Origin: Kurthia gibsonii
GTDB lineage: Bacteria; Bacillota; Bacilli; Bacillales_A; Planococcaceae
DNA length: 49,812 bases
Direction: 5' to 3'
NCBI RefSeq assembly: GCF_006539985.1
Contig: NZ_BJOB01000018.1
Span: 1-49,812 of the forward strand
In this document: piece after piece, positions 24,497 to 33,040 of the stretch
Numbering within the stretch: the first letter of the stretch is position 1
Layout: the number at the start of each line of letters is the position of its first letter
Made by a program: the position numbers and the translations under genes
The notes under the pieces: generated by a model
The model's input: only the letters and a program-made list of their open reading frames with translations
Databases searched by the model: none
What the model was told of the DNA's origin: nothing

Positions 24497-26199
24497 CATT
24501 CTTGTAAAACATGTTCATCGATTTGTTTCAAGTGATAATAGATGCCTTGTTGTTCAATTAAATCTGCATGTGTACCTACTTCTGCAATACGTCCCTCATC
24601 CATTACAAGAATCTGGTCCATCTGTTCCAACCCTTGTAGGCGGTGGCTAATCATGACAACCGTTTTCCCTTTCGTTTTTTGAATGAGTTTATGATGCAAA
24701 CGTTTGGTTGTTGCAGGGTCAAGTGCAGAAAATGGCTCATCTAGTAACCAAACAGATGTATTTTTCAGCCACATGCGACCTAGTGCAAGTCGCTGCTTCT
24801 CCCCACCTGATAGGTTTTCGCCATGCTCTAACACTTGCATGTTTAAATCAAAATCAAGTTCCATCTCTTTTAATACATAATCTAATTCTTCGTCTGTAGC
24901 AATTGGTTTTGCGATACGTAAATTATCACGAATTGTACCATAGAAGAAGTGATTTTGTTGTAACAATACCGTTGTCTTCTTCCATAAATCTTCGGATTGA
25001 ATTTCTTCAAGCGGTTGTCCTGCAATTCGAATTTGCCCACTTGTTGGGTTATAGAGGTCGAGCATCAATTGGAAAATAGTCGATTTACCAGAGCCACTCG
25101 CGCCGACAATCGCTGTTCGCGAACCTTGTAAAGCCATAAATTGAATGTGTTGTAATGTGTCTTCAGCTTGCCCTTCGTATCGAAAAGATACATCTTGAAA
25201 AGCAATTGAAAATGGTTGCTTTTTAATAAATGTACCAACATCTGTTTCTTTACCAAAGTCCTCTTGTTCAATCATTTGTAAACGGGTCATCGCTTGATCC
25301 GACTCTTTCTCAAATGTAGGAACGAGTGCCATTGGAATCGCTAAATCAAATACCGTCAATGTAATTAACACGAGCATCGCTAAATATAAACCATTCAATG
25401 AACCTGTTGTCACAAAGTATGCACCAATCACGAGTACAGAAGCGACAGTCAGCATGGCTACGAATGCATTGAGTGCTTGGTCACGAATAAGTGCTTTACT
25501 CTCCTTATGTTGTTCCTCTGCATAAGTATCCGCAATCGCTGCTACTTCATTCATTTGTTCATGCAATGTATGACTAATCGTTAAGTCTCGATAGCCATAT
25601 AAAACTTCCGTTATCTCCGTTGAAAGTGCCGCACGCTTTTCTAGCTTATGTTGCCCTAATTTTTCATGTCTTTTCGTTCGTAGTATAGGAATAACAACTG
25701 CAGTTAAAATGAGACTGACTAGAATAACGAGCGCAATCCATACCGAGTAAAACATCGTAAAGAAAATCGTACAAATGAAGACAATTGCCAAAACAATCGG
25801 TGGATAAAATACACGTAAAAAGAAATTTTGAAGTGACTCTACATCGCTGACAATACGCGATAGTAAATCGCCACTACGATATTTTGTAAAGATACGCGGT
25901 GCTAGTCGTTCGAGTTGATCATAAAAGGTCATACGAATATTACTCAATATATTCAACGTACCTTCATGTGAGACAACTCGTTCAAAATAACGACTTACTG
26001 ATTTTGTAATGCCAAATAGTTTTAAACAAGCTGCTAAAATTAAAATAACGTAAAGTGGTGGTTTTAAAAAGGCTTCCGAAATGATATATCCACTCATCGC
26101 AAATAGCCCTGCAGCTGTAATACCACCAATACTTCCTAAAAGAATGGAGATAAGAACAGCTTTTCTTTCTTGCATGACTAAATTAACAAGTACCTTCAT
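24496..26199 (-). CDS. cydC: Thiol exporter subunit CydC (cytochrome bd assembly ABC protein)
   Basis: 567 residues: six-helix domain, then nucleotide-binding domain with Walker A GASGSGKST (about 363), signature LSGGEKQRLALGRM, Walker B VWLLDEPFSALD and MISHR. The N-terminal GLFAMSGYIISEA and KSVSRYFERVVSHEGTLNILSNIR are CydC hallmarks. With CydD it exports cysteine/glutathione and is needed to assemble cytochrome bd. Its start lies 17 bases inside cydD. The cydAB oxidase genes are not in the window. Confidence 0.92.
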   Translation of the reverse strand: MKVLVNLVMQERKAVLISILLGSIGGITAAGLFAMSGYIISEAFLKPPLYVILILAACLKLFGITKSVSRYFERVVSHEGTLNILSNIRMTFYDQLERLAPRIFTKYRSGDLLSRIVSDVESLQNFFLRVFYPPIVLAIVFICTIFFTMFYSVWIALVILVSLILTAVVIPILRTKRHEKLGQHKLEKRAALSTEITEVLYGYRDLTISHTLHEQMNEVAAIADTYAEEQHKESKALIRDQALNAFVAMLTVASVLVIGAYFVTTGSLNGLYLAMLVLITLTVFDLAIPMALVPTFEKESDQAMTRLQMIEQEDFGKETDVGTFIKKQPFSIAFQDVSFRYEGQAEDTLQHIQFMALQGSRTAIVGASGSGKSTIFQLMLDLYNPTSGQIRIAGQPLEEIQSEDLWKKTTVLLQQNHFFYGTIRDNLRIAKPIATDEELDYVLKEMELDFDLNMQVLEHGENLSGGEKQRLALGRMWLKNTSVWLLDEPFSALDPATTKRLHHKLIQKTKGKTVVMISHRLQGLEQMDQILVMDEGRIAEVGTHADLIEQQGIYYHLKQIDEHVLQE

Positions 26200-27901
26200 G
26201 TCGCTCGCCCCCTACCATTTCACGATAAATCGCACTCTTTTGAAGTAATTCCTGATGTGTACCTGTCTGTTCAATTGTTCCATTATGCACGAGTAGAATT
26301 TGATCTGCTTGTTGAATCGTATGCAAACGATGCGCCACTGTAATGACGGTTCGTGTTTGTGCTAATTCATCCATTACACGCTGTAACAATTGTTCTGTTT
26401 GCACATCTAAGCCCATCGTCGGCTCGTCAAAGAAGACAACTGTACATTGTTTATAAAAAGCACGCGCAATCGCTAGGCGCTGCTTCTCGCCGCCCGACAT
26501 ACCGCGACCTGCTTCGCCTACTGCTGTATGCATACCATTCGGTAATGTCGCAATCCAATCGCCTAATTGAGCCTGTTCAATTGCTCGCTGAACGGCTACC
26601 TCATCACAAGCACCTTTCTTCATTTGAATGTTTTCTGCAATCGTTCCCGTAAATAAATACGGATGTTGTGAAATATAGGCAATCTGCTCAAACCAAGCAT
26701 CTTTCGAGACTTCTTGGCGCAGCTTCCCATCGATTTTCACATGACCTTCTGTTACTTCATATACACCAGCCAGAATGTTTAGAAGTGTCGTCTTACCCTG
26801 TCCTGTGGGTCCTACAATCGCTGTTCGACTATTCGGAGGGATTTTCACATTCAGTTGTTCTAATTTGAACGCGTCACCATATTGAAAAGCACCCTGTTCA
26901 ATCACAATACTTGGTTGTTGTTCAAGTGACTGTGTCCCCCACTTTACTGGCTCGATTGGACGTTCTAATTCCTCTTCTAAAATTTCAGCTGCAGCCATAG
27001 AACCACGCCCTGAATGGAATGCACTACCTAAGTCTTTAATCGCATTATAAAATTCAGGAGCAATCGCTAAAATGAAGAATGCAGGGGCAAATGTCATCGT
27101 TTCAAATGTAATCATTTGATACGCAATTTCGATGGCCACTAGTCCAATTCCAAGTGTTACAACTAATTCAATGAAAAATGTCGAGGCAAACGCCACTTTT
27201 AAAATACTCATCGTCGATGTTTGAAAAGCACGATTATTCTCAGCTAGTTCTTCTCGTTGTTGCTTCCCTTGACCAAATAATTTTAATGTTTGTAGTCCTT
27301 GTACTAAATCTAAAAACTTTCCTGAAAAAAAGGTCAGTTCTTTTAATTGTCGTTCTGATTTTTTTTGCGTTTGTAAACCAACAATAATATACGCAACCGG
27401 AATAAGCGGCGCTGTACATAAAAGAATCAACCCGCTATAAATATGTGTCATAAATACCGCTATTAATAGGATGAACGGTACGAGCATCGACTGTATTACT
27501 TGTGGAACATAATCTCGGTAATAACTTTCTAACTGGTCAATCATCTCAATCAACATTGTCACTTTGCTACCGGTCTGTCCTTTGACAGATGTCTGAAGCG
27601 GGTCCTGTTGCCACTTTTTAAGAAGTGACTGGCGGACACTTTTTTTCACATTCGTTGATAGACGGACACCTAATTGGCGATTTACATTCGTACAAATAAC
27701 ACGAATAATAATCGCACCAATTAATACTGCTATATAAGGAAATGTCGCTGAAAAAGCAGACTTTTTAATAAACACTTCATTGACAACTTGAACAATTGCA
27801 TAAGACTGCGCAATAATTGCTAACCCTATACAAATAGAAAAAATAGCATTCCCTACTAAAACACCTTTTTGTCTCATTGCCCATTTCTGTAGCCATACCA
27901 T
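26183..27901 (-). CDS. cydD: Thiol exporter subunit CydD
   Basis: 572 residues with the same domain order as CydC. The CydD-specific stretch TMLIEMIDQLESYYRDYVPQ and LTFFSGKFLDLVQGLQTLKLFGQ is clear. NBD: Walker A GPTGQGKTT, signature MSGGEKQRLAIARAF, Walker B VVFFDEPTMGLD and TVAHRL. It forms the heterodimer with CydC. AGAAGGTGC precedes ATG 27901. Its upstream region holds two ResD-like boxes, consistent with oxygen- or respiration-linked control. The adjacent heme-export system is convergent. Confidence 0.93.
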   Translation of the reverse strand: MVWLQKWAMRQKGVLVGNAIFSICIGLAIIAQSYAIVQVVNEVFIKKSAFSATFPYIAVLIGAIIIRVICTNVNRQLGVRLSTNVKKSVRQSLLKKWQQDPLQTSVKGQTGSKVTMLIEMIDQLESYYRDYVPQVIQSMLVPFILLIAVFMTHIYSGLILLCTAPLIPVAYIIVGLQTQKKSERQLKELTFFSGKFLDLVQGLQTLKLFGQGKQQREELAENNRAFQTSTMSILKVAFASTFFIELVVTLGIGLVAIEIAYQMITFETMTFAPAFFILAIAPEFYNAIKDLGSAFHSGRGSMAAAEILEEELERPIEPVKWGTQSLEQQPSIVIEQGAFQYGDAFKLEQLNVKIPPNSRTAIVGPTGQGKTTLLNILAGVYEVTEGHVKIDGKLRQEVSKDAWFEQIAYISQHPYLFTGTIAENIQMKKGACDEVAVQRAIEQAQLGDWIATLPNGMHTAVGEAGRGMSGGEKQRLAIARAFYKQCTVVFFDEPTMGLDVQTEQLLQRVMDELAQTRTVITVAHRLHTIQQADQILLVHNGTIEQTGTHQELLQKSAIYREMVGGERHEGTC

Positions 27902-27992
27902 GAAATTGCACCTTCTCTCTTAATTCCACTATAGAAGAATTTATTATGCTTTTCTTGTTCCAATACCCTTTTCTAGACAGAATTACTTTTTC

Positions 27993-28023
27993 ATTCACAA
28001 AAATTACATCGCTTCTTCACAAA
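27993..28023 (-). promoter_or_regulatory. Two ResD-like boxes upstream of cydDC
   Basis: On the minus strand TTTGTGAAG (28023-28015) and TTTGTGAAT (28001-27993) are direct repeats with a 22-base period, about two helical turns, and they lie 92-122 bases before cydD. TTTGTGAAT equals the ResD consensus as I recall it. No strong -35/-10 was found nearer the gene. Confidence 0.4.
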
Positions 28024-28091
28024 CGTGAAAAGTTGTTGAAGTTTCGCCATAGTTTTTAGAATGAGAGGCGAATAATTCGATTCCACTATCC

Positions 28092-28140
28092 AATGTCCAC
28101 TTTCGCCGAGCGAATGTCCCTTTCTTCAATCCAATGTCCC
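28092..28140. repeat. Three degenerate tandem repeats with AATGTCC core
   Basis: AATGTCC occurs at 28092, 28113 and 28133 (periods 21 and 20). On the minus strand each unit is GGACATT followed by a G/C-rich block and GAAAG. It lies between the terminator at 28154 and the cydDC regulatory region. Confidence 0.55.
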
Positions 28141-28153
28141 GTTCCGCTCACAA

Positions 28154-28187
28154 CAAAAAACCAGTACAATTTTAAAATTATACTGGT
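28154..28187 (-). terminator. Intrinsic terminator of the 28200 gene
   Basis: A 12-bp AT-rich stem closed by CCAGTA/TACTGG with one mismatch, then six T on the minus strand. Confidence 0.85.
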
Positions 28188-28199
28188 CAGTTACAAGGC

Positions 28200-28682
28200 T
28201 CATTCATGCCATGTGTACGTATAGAGTTGTTTTTTCTCTTGGATTGCTAAGAAATAGTCCTTACCATCGTTTTTTGCACGATAATATGCATAATCTCCTA
28301 CTTCAATTGTTGGTTCATGATCCTGTAAAGATTTTTTCATATCACTTTTCAAACCTGTATCAATTGCGTCCTCTTTAAACTTATTTAATAGCTTTTGATA
28401 ATAAGCTTGGTTCTCTTTCGTAACTTCCTCCATCTCTGTATTCGTCATAGAGGGTGTTTTATCGTATTCATATAATGTAACCCATTGCCCACTTCCTGTT
28501 TGGGCTAATTCATGCGCTAGAATAGGTGATTCCGCAGTTGGTGGTGGAATCGTCACGCCCCATTCTTGTTTATATGCATCCACAACAACTTTCGGATCCA
28601 TACCGCCTTTTCCAGTCAAAATGTATAGAGAAGCTGTAACCAAAATAATAAAGAGTAAGATAAAATAATATTTCTTTTTCAT
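28200..28682 (-). CDS. Membrane-anchored extracellular protein, unknown
   Basis: 160 residues: a basic start, one N-terminal membrane segment (about 5-23, FILLFIILVTASLYIL), no lipobox Cys, then a soluble mixed domain ending in YDYAYYRAKNDGKDYFLAIQEKKQLYTY-type strands. It is therefore probably tethered outside the membrane. GGGAGA precedes the ATG, and a terminator follows. I recognise no family. Confidence 0.7.
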   Translation of the reverse strand: MKKKYYFILLFIILVTASLYILTGKGGMDPKVVVDAYKQEWGVTIPPPTAESPILAHELAQTGSGQWVTLYEYDKTPSMTNTEMEEVTKENQAYYQKLLNKFKEDAIDTGLKSDMKKSLQDHEPTIEVGDYAYYRAKNDGKDYFLAIQEKKQLYTYTWHE

Positions 28683-28733
28683 GTAGAATCTCCCATAGTA
28701 AGTGATATAGTAAGATTATCAAAAAATAGCGTT

Positions 28734-29196
28734 CTATACGAATGAATACTGTAAAATATGCAAATTTAATGCGCGACCTACCATGCGAAGTTCAGTATCG
28801 GTATAGCCCTGTTTTATATACAAAGTACGCGCACGTTCATTTCCTTCATCCAGTGCTAAATAATATGTTTAATATGTGGAAAATTCTCTTGCACATAGCT
28901 TGGAATTTTTTCAAGAACTTTTGTCGCATAGCCATGTCCTTCATAACGAACATCTGTTGAAAAAGAACGTAATAAATTATCATGTTCGGTACCTAAAAAT
29001 CGTGAGGGCCTTTCCCCTCATGCAAAACAAAAAATGTTACAAATAAATCCTCATCCATCGCCAAAATAGGGTGTCTCTCGCAGTCTTCTATTTTTATAAC
29101 TTCACGTGGTGAGGCAGTGTAAAACAGTTGATCTTCTGTTAGTAAATAGTTTTGAATACGTGGCTCATCTTCAACCGTAAATTTTTTAAAATACAT
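28734..29196 (-). pseudogene. GNAT acetyltransferase pseudogene, two frameshifts
   Basis: Reading from ATG 29196 (GGGGATGAATGT upstream) gives YFKKFTVEDEPRIQNYLL... FVLHEGK, then the frame breaks near 29010. In the next frame comes RFLGTEHDNLLRSFSTD, RYEGHGYATKVLEKI (acetyl-CoA motif A) and HIKHI. It breaks again near 28865 and resumes as YLALDEGNERARTLYIKQG (motif B), ending at TAG 28736-28734. Both breaks need one missing base; restoring them gives 465 bases (154 codons plus stop), a normal GNAT length. The intact-looking pieces suggest a recent loss, or two sequencing errors. Confidence 0.85.
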
Positions 29197-29274
29197 ACAT
29201 TCATCCCCTTTTCTTCATTTTACCGAAAGAACGTTTGTTCGTAAACTTTAAACTATAAAAGAGGTACTACATTT

Positions 29275-30084
29275 ATGGAAATCATCACAACTCAATTAAT
29301 TTTCATCGCGATTTTCATTTTGATGATTCACTCAATTGAAACACTCGCTTATGCAGTTCGCTTATCTGGCGCGCGAGTTGGCTTACTTGCCTCGGCACTC
29401 TCATTATTTAATATTCTTGTGATGGTGTCACGTATGGCAAATATGGCGCAACAACCATTCACAGGAAACTTACTCGATGAAGCACCTCAAGATGGCGGTT
29501 CTTTTTTAGAGACACAATTTCGCTTCATTATCGGCGCTTCAACAGTTGGCACTCTTGTAGGTATTCTTCTACTTCCAACATTTATCGCGGTATTCTCGCG
29601 AGCAATCATCCATTTAACAGAGGTGAATGGCTCTGTTGGTGCACTATTTAAAAAAGGATTTACAGAAGGTTACTTTCGCCGCAGTTTAAACTATATTCGC
29701 TTACCCAAACGAAAAGACTGGCAAGAGATTGAATGGAAGGATGCACCGTATCGCCTATTCTTTATTAATATTTTTATTACAGCCATCTATACGATTGGTG
29801 TCTTATCTGCTTTATATGCGGCGCTCTTAATGCCCAGTCATAGTGCAACTGCTACAATGGCATCTGGATTGATTAATGGTGTAGCGACAATCCTTTTAAT
29901 TATTTTTATTGATCCTAAGATTTCTGTCATGGCGGACAGTGTAATCCGAGGAAAAGGTCGTTATAATCAGCTGAAAACAGCGAGTATTTTTATGATTACA
30001 TCAAGACTAATCGGTACTCTAGTAGCTCAATTATTATTTATTCCTGGAGCAAAATATATCGCTTGGTTCACGACACTCCTCTAG
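29275..30084 (+). CDS. amj: Lipid II flippase Amj (YdaH)
   Basis: 269 residues, the family length, with about six membrane helices. The conserved segments IHSIETLAYAVRLSGARVG, SRMANMAQQPFTGNLLDEA and IDPKISVMADSVIRGKGRY identify Amj. It is the alternative to MurJ that moves lipid-linked peptidoglycan precursor across the membrane and is induced by envelope stress in B. subtilis. AGAGG precedes the ATG. Single gene; the nearest upstream piece is the acetyltransferase pseudogene on the other strand. Confidence 0.92.
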   Translation: MEIITTQLIFIAIFILMIHSIETLAYAVRLSGARVGLLASALSLFNILVMVSRMANMAQQPFTGNLLDEAPQDGGSFLETQFRFIIGASTVGTLVGILLLPTFIAVFSRAIIHLTEVNGSVGALFKKGFTEGYFRRSLNYIRLPKRKDWQEIEWKDAPYRLFFINIFITAIYTIGVLSALYAALLMPSHSATATMASGLINGVATILLIIFIDPKISVMADSVIRGKGRYNQLKTASIFMITSRLIGTLVAQLLFIPGAKYIAWFTTLL

Positions 30085-30122
30085 GAAAGTACATATATTG
30101 TCTATTTTAAACGTAAATTTAG

Positions 30123-30150
30123 TTGTATTTTTCAATAAATCTGATACAAT
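30123..30150 (+). promoter_or_regulatory. Promoter of the TRIC-type channel gene
   Basis: TTGTAT, a 16-base spacer and TACAAT with an extended TGA in front. Confidence 0.55.
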
Positions 30151-30181
30151 ACGAATGGTCATTTGAAAGGGGTGTCAGCCA

Positions 30182-30796
30182 TTGACTTGGGAGATTTTTA
30201 GTGTAGTCGGAACGATTGCTTTTGCAATCTCTGGTGCAATTATCGCTATGGAAGAAGAATATGATATTTTCGGCGTTTACTTACTAGGAATCGTCACAGC
30301 TTTTGGTGGTGGTGCAATCCGTAACGCATTACTTGATATTCCTGTTTCTGCACTTTGGGAACAAACTTCATTATTCCAAATTGCGCTTGTATCTATAACA
30401 CTTGTCTTTTTATTTCCCCATAAAAGTATCGCGCATTGGAATCGATGGGGGAATTATTTTGATGCGGTCGGTCTATCTGCATTTGCTATTCAAGGTGCCT
30501 TATATGCCGTCCACCTAAATCTACCTGTAGCAGCGGCTATCGTAGCAGGTATTTTAACAGGTTCTGGCGGTGGGATTATTCGTGATTTACTAGCAGGGCG
30601 TAAACCACTTGTTTTAAAACAAGAAGTATATGCCGTCTGGGCGGGAATCGCTGGTTTAATTATTGGACTTGAGTGGGTAAAAGCTGATTGGGCGCTCTAC
30701 ACATTATTTGTCGTCATCACGATTTTAAGAATCATTTCATATATTTATAAATGGACATTACCATTTAAATCGTTAAAACCAACAATTGTAAAATGA
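30182..30796 (+). CDS. TRIC/UPF0126 family cation channel protein (YadS-like)
   Basis: 204 residues and seven helices in two repeats, each with a glycine-rich element: GIVTAFGGGAIRNALLD (about 38) and GILTGSGGGIIRDLLAGRKP (about 121). These are the two signature GGG-x2-RD motifs of bacterial TRIC homologues, trimeric K+/Na+-permeable channels. Start TTG 30182 is supported by AAAGGGGTG at a good distance. Its own promoter and a strong terminator make it monocistronic. Confidence 0.9.
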   Translation: MTWEIFSVVGTIAFAISGAIIAMEEEYDIFGVYLLGIVTAFGGGAIRNALLDIPVSALWEQTSLFQIALVSITLVFLFPHKSIAHWNRWGNYFDAVGLSAFAIQGALYAVHLNLPVAAAIVAGILTGSGGGIIRDLLAGRKPLVLKQEVYAVWAGIAGLIIGLEWVKADWALYTLFVVITILRIISYIYKWTLPFKSLKPTIVK

Positions 30797-30843
30797 AAAA
30801 AGCTAGGTTGTTTTCGATGAATCATCGAACAACCTAGCTTTTA
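30796..30843. terminator. Strong bidirectional terminator
   Basis: AAAAGCTAGGTTGTT/AACAACCTAGCTTTT, 15 bp, with an inner TTCGAT/ATCGAA hairpin. It serves the TRIC gene and the glycosylase operon. Confidence 0.93.
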
Positions 30844-31338
30844 TTGTATAATTTGCTGCCAACAGATTACTTTTTCTTCAAAAGACTTTACGTTTTTTCC
30901 CGGAACAGGGCTTGTTGAAGGCATAAGCATATATGAAACTTGCTCTGAAAAAGTATGTTTAAAATACTTCAAAAAAACACGTTCTGCTTTCCCACCATTA
31001 AAAACAATCCGTTCAACATTCGGATAACGAACCAATAGCTTTTCAAAATCATTTGGCACTTCTTGTTTAATAGCTGAATCTAGACTTCCTATACGCTCAC
31101 AAGAAGCAATCGCATCCCATAATCCAATCTGATTGTCTAATAACCATGCAATCTTTTTATCATATGTAGATGGTACATCTTGCTGTAAAATACGCGACAT
31201 AATCCCCCAAAAATGATTTCGTTCATTTCCGTAATACTGTTGCTTCTCAAGAGAAATTTTTCCTGGCATCGAACCAACAATTAATACTTTCGTCTGTTCG
31301 TCAATAACAGGTGCTAGTACATTATTAATTTTAGCCAT
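30841..31338 (-). CDS. DNA-deoxyinosine (hypoxanthine) glycosylase, UDG superfamily
   Basis: 165 residues. Motif 1 LIVGSMPGKISLEKQQYYGNERNHFW fits the family-6 UDG/hypoxanthine-DNA glycosylase group rather than UDG families 1-4. The second motif is VFNGGKAE and the third LMPSTSPVPG. It removes hypoxanthine from deaminated adenine at the start of base excision repair. It begins inside the end of the 31331 gene with an 8-base overlap, so translation is probably coupled. Confidence 0.85.
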   Translation of the reverse strand: MAKINNVLAPVIDEQTKVLIVGSMPGKISLEKQQYYGNERNHFWGIMSRILQQDVPSTYDKKIAWLLDNQIGLWDAIASCERIGSLDSAIKQEVPNDFEKLLVRYPNVERIVFNGGKAERVFLKYFKHTFSEQVSYMLMPSTSPVPGKNVKSFEEKVICWQQIIQ

Positions 31339-31684
31339 TAAAAGCTTGTTTTAGCTTTTCAAATTGTTCTTGAAGAACTTCTAAATCCGGTTTTGATGCT
31401 TTTTGATCCGCCTTCACATTAATTTCATAACGTAATTTTGAATAATGTTCATCAAATTTTGCAACAGCTTGTTTGAAATCTTTTAATGGTTGGAATGATT
31501 CAAATTCCGGATCCATAAATGTATACACTTGGAATGAATGTACACTCGCACTAAAATGTGAATAGTTTTCCATGCCTTTTTTACCTGTTGGCTCACCTTT
31601 TTGAAGCGCTACTGCATTGTCGATGATACTTTTAGCCGCATCAATTAATAATTGTGTATTAGTTGAATCCATAATATTACCCAA
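31331..31684 (-). CDS. Small helical protein of unknown function
   Basis: 117 residues, no membrane segment, largely helical and charged; the second half (PLKDFKQAVAKFDEHYSKL, LEVLQEQFEKLKQAFNG) could form coiled coil. The start is ambiguous: TTG 31684 lies 3 bases after AAAGG, while ATG at 31672 has a more distant site. Coupled by overlap to the glycosylase, but nothing else links it to repair. No family recognised. Confidence 0.6.
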   Translation of the reverse strand: MGNIMDSTNTQLLIDAAKSIIDNAVALQKGEPTGKKGMENYSHFSASVHSFQVYTFMDPEFESFQPLKDFKQAVAKFDEHYSKLRYEINVKADQKASKPDLEVLQEQFEKLKQAFNG

Positions 31685-31764
31685 CTACCTTTCTTTTAAT
31701 CAAATTGACTTCTCTTACCAATTGTAGCATATCGACGCAAATTTTTTATACGTAAAACACTTGA

Positions 31765-32436
31765 TTAAATTTGAACATTACAGCCCCTTTCAATTAATAT
31801 ATCTAACCAAGGAGGAACATCTTCAATTGGATTATCTCGTAAGTCAAGTTCTTGTAAATTCGTTAGTTGTAACAGCTCAGCTGGAACCTCTGTTACTTGA
31901 TTGCCTCGCATATTTAATACTTTCAAAGCCTGACATTTAAACATCTTACCAGGGAATCTTTTTAATTGATTCGCTTGTAAATCGAGTACTTCTAAGCTTG
32001 AAAAACTTGGCGTAAAATCCTGTATCTCAGCAATTTGATTATATCCTGCATAAAATTCTTTTAGATGAACAAGTGTATAAAATGAACGTGGAATTGTCAT
32101 AATTTGATTATGGTCGATTGATAAATGTGTTAATTGAATAAGCATACCAATCTCTTCAGGGATTTGAACAAATTGGTTGTGTGAAATATTTAAAGATTTT
32201 AGTTTATGTAAATTCCCAATCGTACTTGGCAATTCTTTCATTTGATTGTATTCAACGTGTAATGCTCCCGATAAATTTTGTAATAACCCTACCTCTGCTG
32301 GCATCTCTTCAATTTGATTATGGGATAGATTCAATTCTTCCAATTCAGTTTGTAAAAATAATTCATTTGGAAAACAAGTTAATTGTTGTTCAGATAAATC
32401 GACACATGTCATTTGACCTTCTGCATTAGAAAACAT
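31765..32436 (-). CDS. Cytoplasmic leucine-rich-repeat protein
   Basis: 223 residues made of about eight to nine 23-residue repeats of the pattern LxxLxLSxNQIxxIPxEIxxLxx (for example LEELNLSHNQIEEMPAEVG, LKVLNMRGNQVTEVPAELL), with no signal peptide, anchor or LPXTG. It is therefore an intracellular solenoid, probably a protein-interaction scaffold. GGAGG precedes the ATG. It stands 80 bases from the next gene on the same strand. Partner unknown. Confidence 0.85.
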   Translation of the reverse strand: MFSNAEGQMTCVDLSEQQLTCFPNELFLQTELEELNLSHNQIEEMPAEVGLLQNLSGALHVEYNQMKELPSTIGNLHKLKSLNISHNQFVQIPEEIGMLIQLTHLSIDHNQIMTIPRSFYTLVHLKEFYAGYNQIAEIQDFTPSFSSLEVLDLQANQLKRFPGKMFKCQALKVLNMRGNQVTEVPAELLQLTNLQELDLRDNPIEDVPPWLDILIERGCNVQI

Positions 32437-32687
32437 CTATTTAAAACCTCCTATCCTTTATTTTTATACAATCTTAGTATGCTAGTTATATCGTCATACT
32501 TATTTCATTGTATAGTATAAAAGGTCTTTAATTATATAAAAAAATGGATATTTTTGAATATGTAAGCATAACATCTCTATTAAAAATATAAACAAAACGT
32601 TATTGAATCTGTCTTTCCACTATGTATTTGTTAGAAATCAATATTTTTATTATTATACTAATAATATGATTTACCCAAATTATGTTA
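32437..32687. other. AT-rich gap, no gene seen
   Basis: Very AT-rich sequence between the LRR gene and the terminator at 32688. I see no frame with a ribosome site. The LRR promoter should lie here, but no pair of boxes stands out. Confidence 0.5.
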
Positions 32688-32720
32688 TAAAAAAACTCGA
32701 ATACGCTAGTGTACTCGAGA
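32688..32720 (-). terminator. Intrinsic terminator of the methyltransferase/membrane-protein pair
   Basis: CTCGAGTAC and GTATTCGAG form an interrupted stem followed by seven T on the minus strand. Confidence 0.82.
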
Positions 32721-32728
32721 TCTTAAAA

Positions 32729-33037
32729 TTATTTTTTTTGCTTTTGAATATAAACAACTAAACTTAACACACTGATTAAAATAACGATTAAATGCAGTGC
32801 CAATAAAAGTCCACTTGTTTGTTCTGATATTGGTAATAATACGGTTAAAATACCGATTCCTAATAAAAAATAGGCACTATTTGTTGCGACTTGTAATAGT
32901 GGTTTTTTTATTTGAGTTACTTGCATACCAATAAGCATTTGCAAATTTTTAGTGCGCCATAAATAAATAGCTAATAAAATAAGTGCCGTTCCAATGACGG
33001 TTGTTGGCACAAAGTCCATCGCCTTCATATTCTTCAT
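32729..33037 (-). CDS. Small three-helix membrane protein, unknown
   Basis: 102 residues with hydrophobic segments at about 10-26, 49-68 and 75-95 and a lysine-rich end. GAGGTAAGGA precedes the ATG. It starts 3 bases after the methyltransferase stop and shares its terminator, so both are co-transcribed. No family recognised. Confidence 0.7.
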   Translation of the reverse strand: MKNMKAMDFVPTTVIGTALILLAIYLWRTKNLQMLIGMQVTQIKKPLLQVATNSAYFLLGIGILTVLLPISEQTSGLLLALHLIVILISVLSLVVYIQKQKK

Positions 33038-33040
33038 TCC

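Noticed and set aside
27990-28030. Rex or CRP/FNR operator upstream of cydDC
   Set aside because: The TTCAC-N4-GTGAA palindrome has the wrong half-site orientation for Rex and the wrong core for FNR; ResD-like direct repeats fit better.
28742-28960. 72-codon plus-strand frame
   Set aside because: No ribosome site, and the minus strand of the same stretch reads as a frameshifted GNAT gene, which explains the sequence better.
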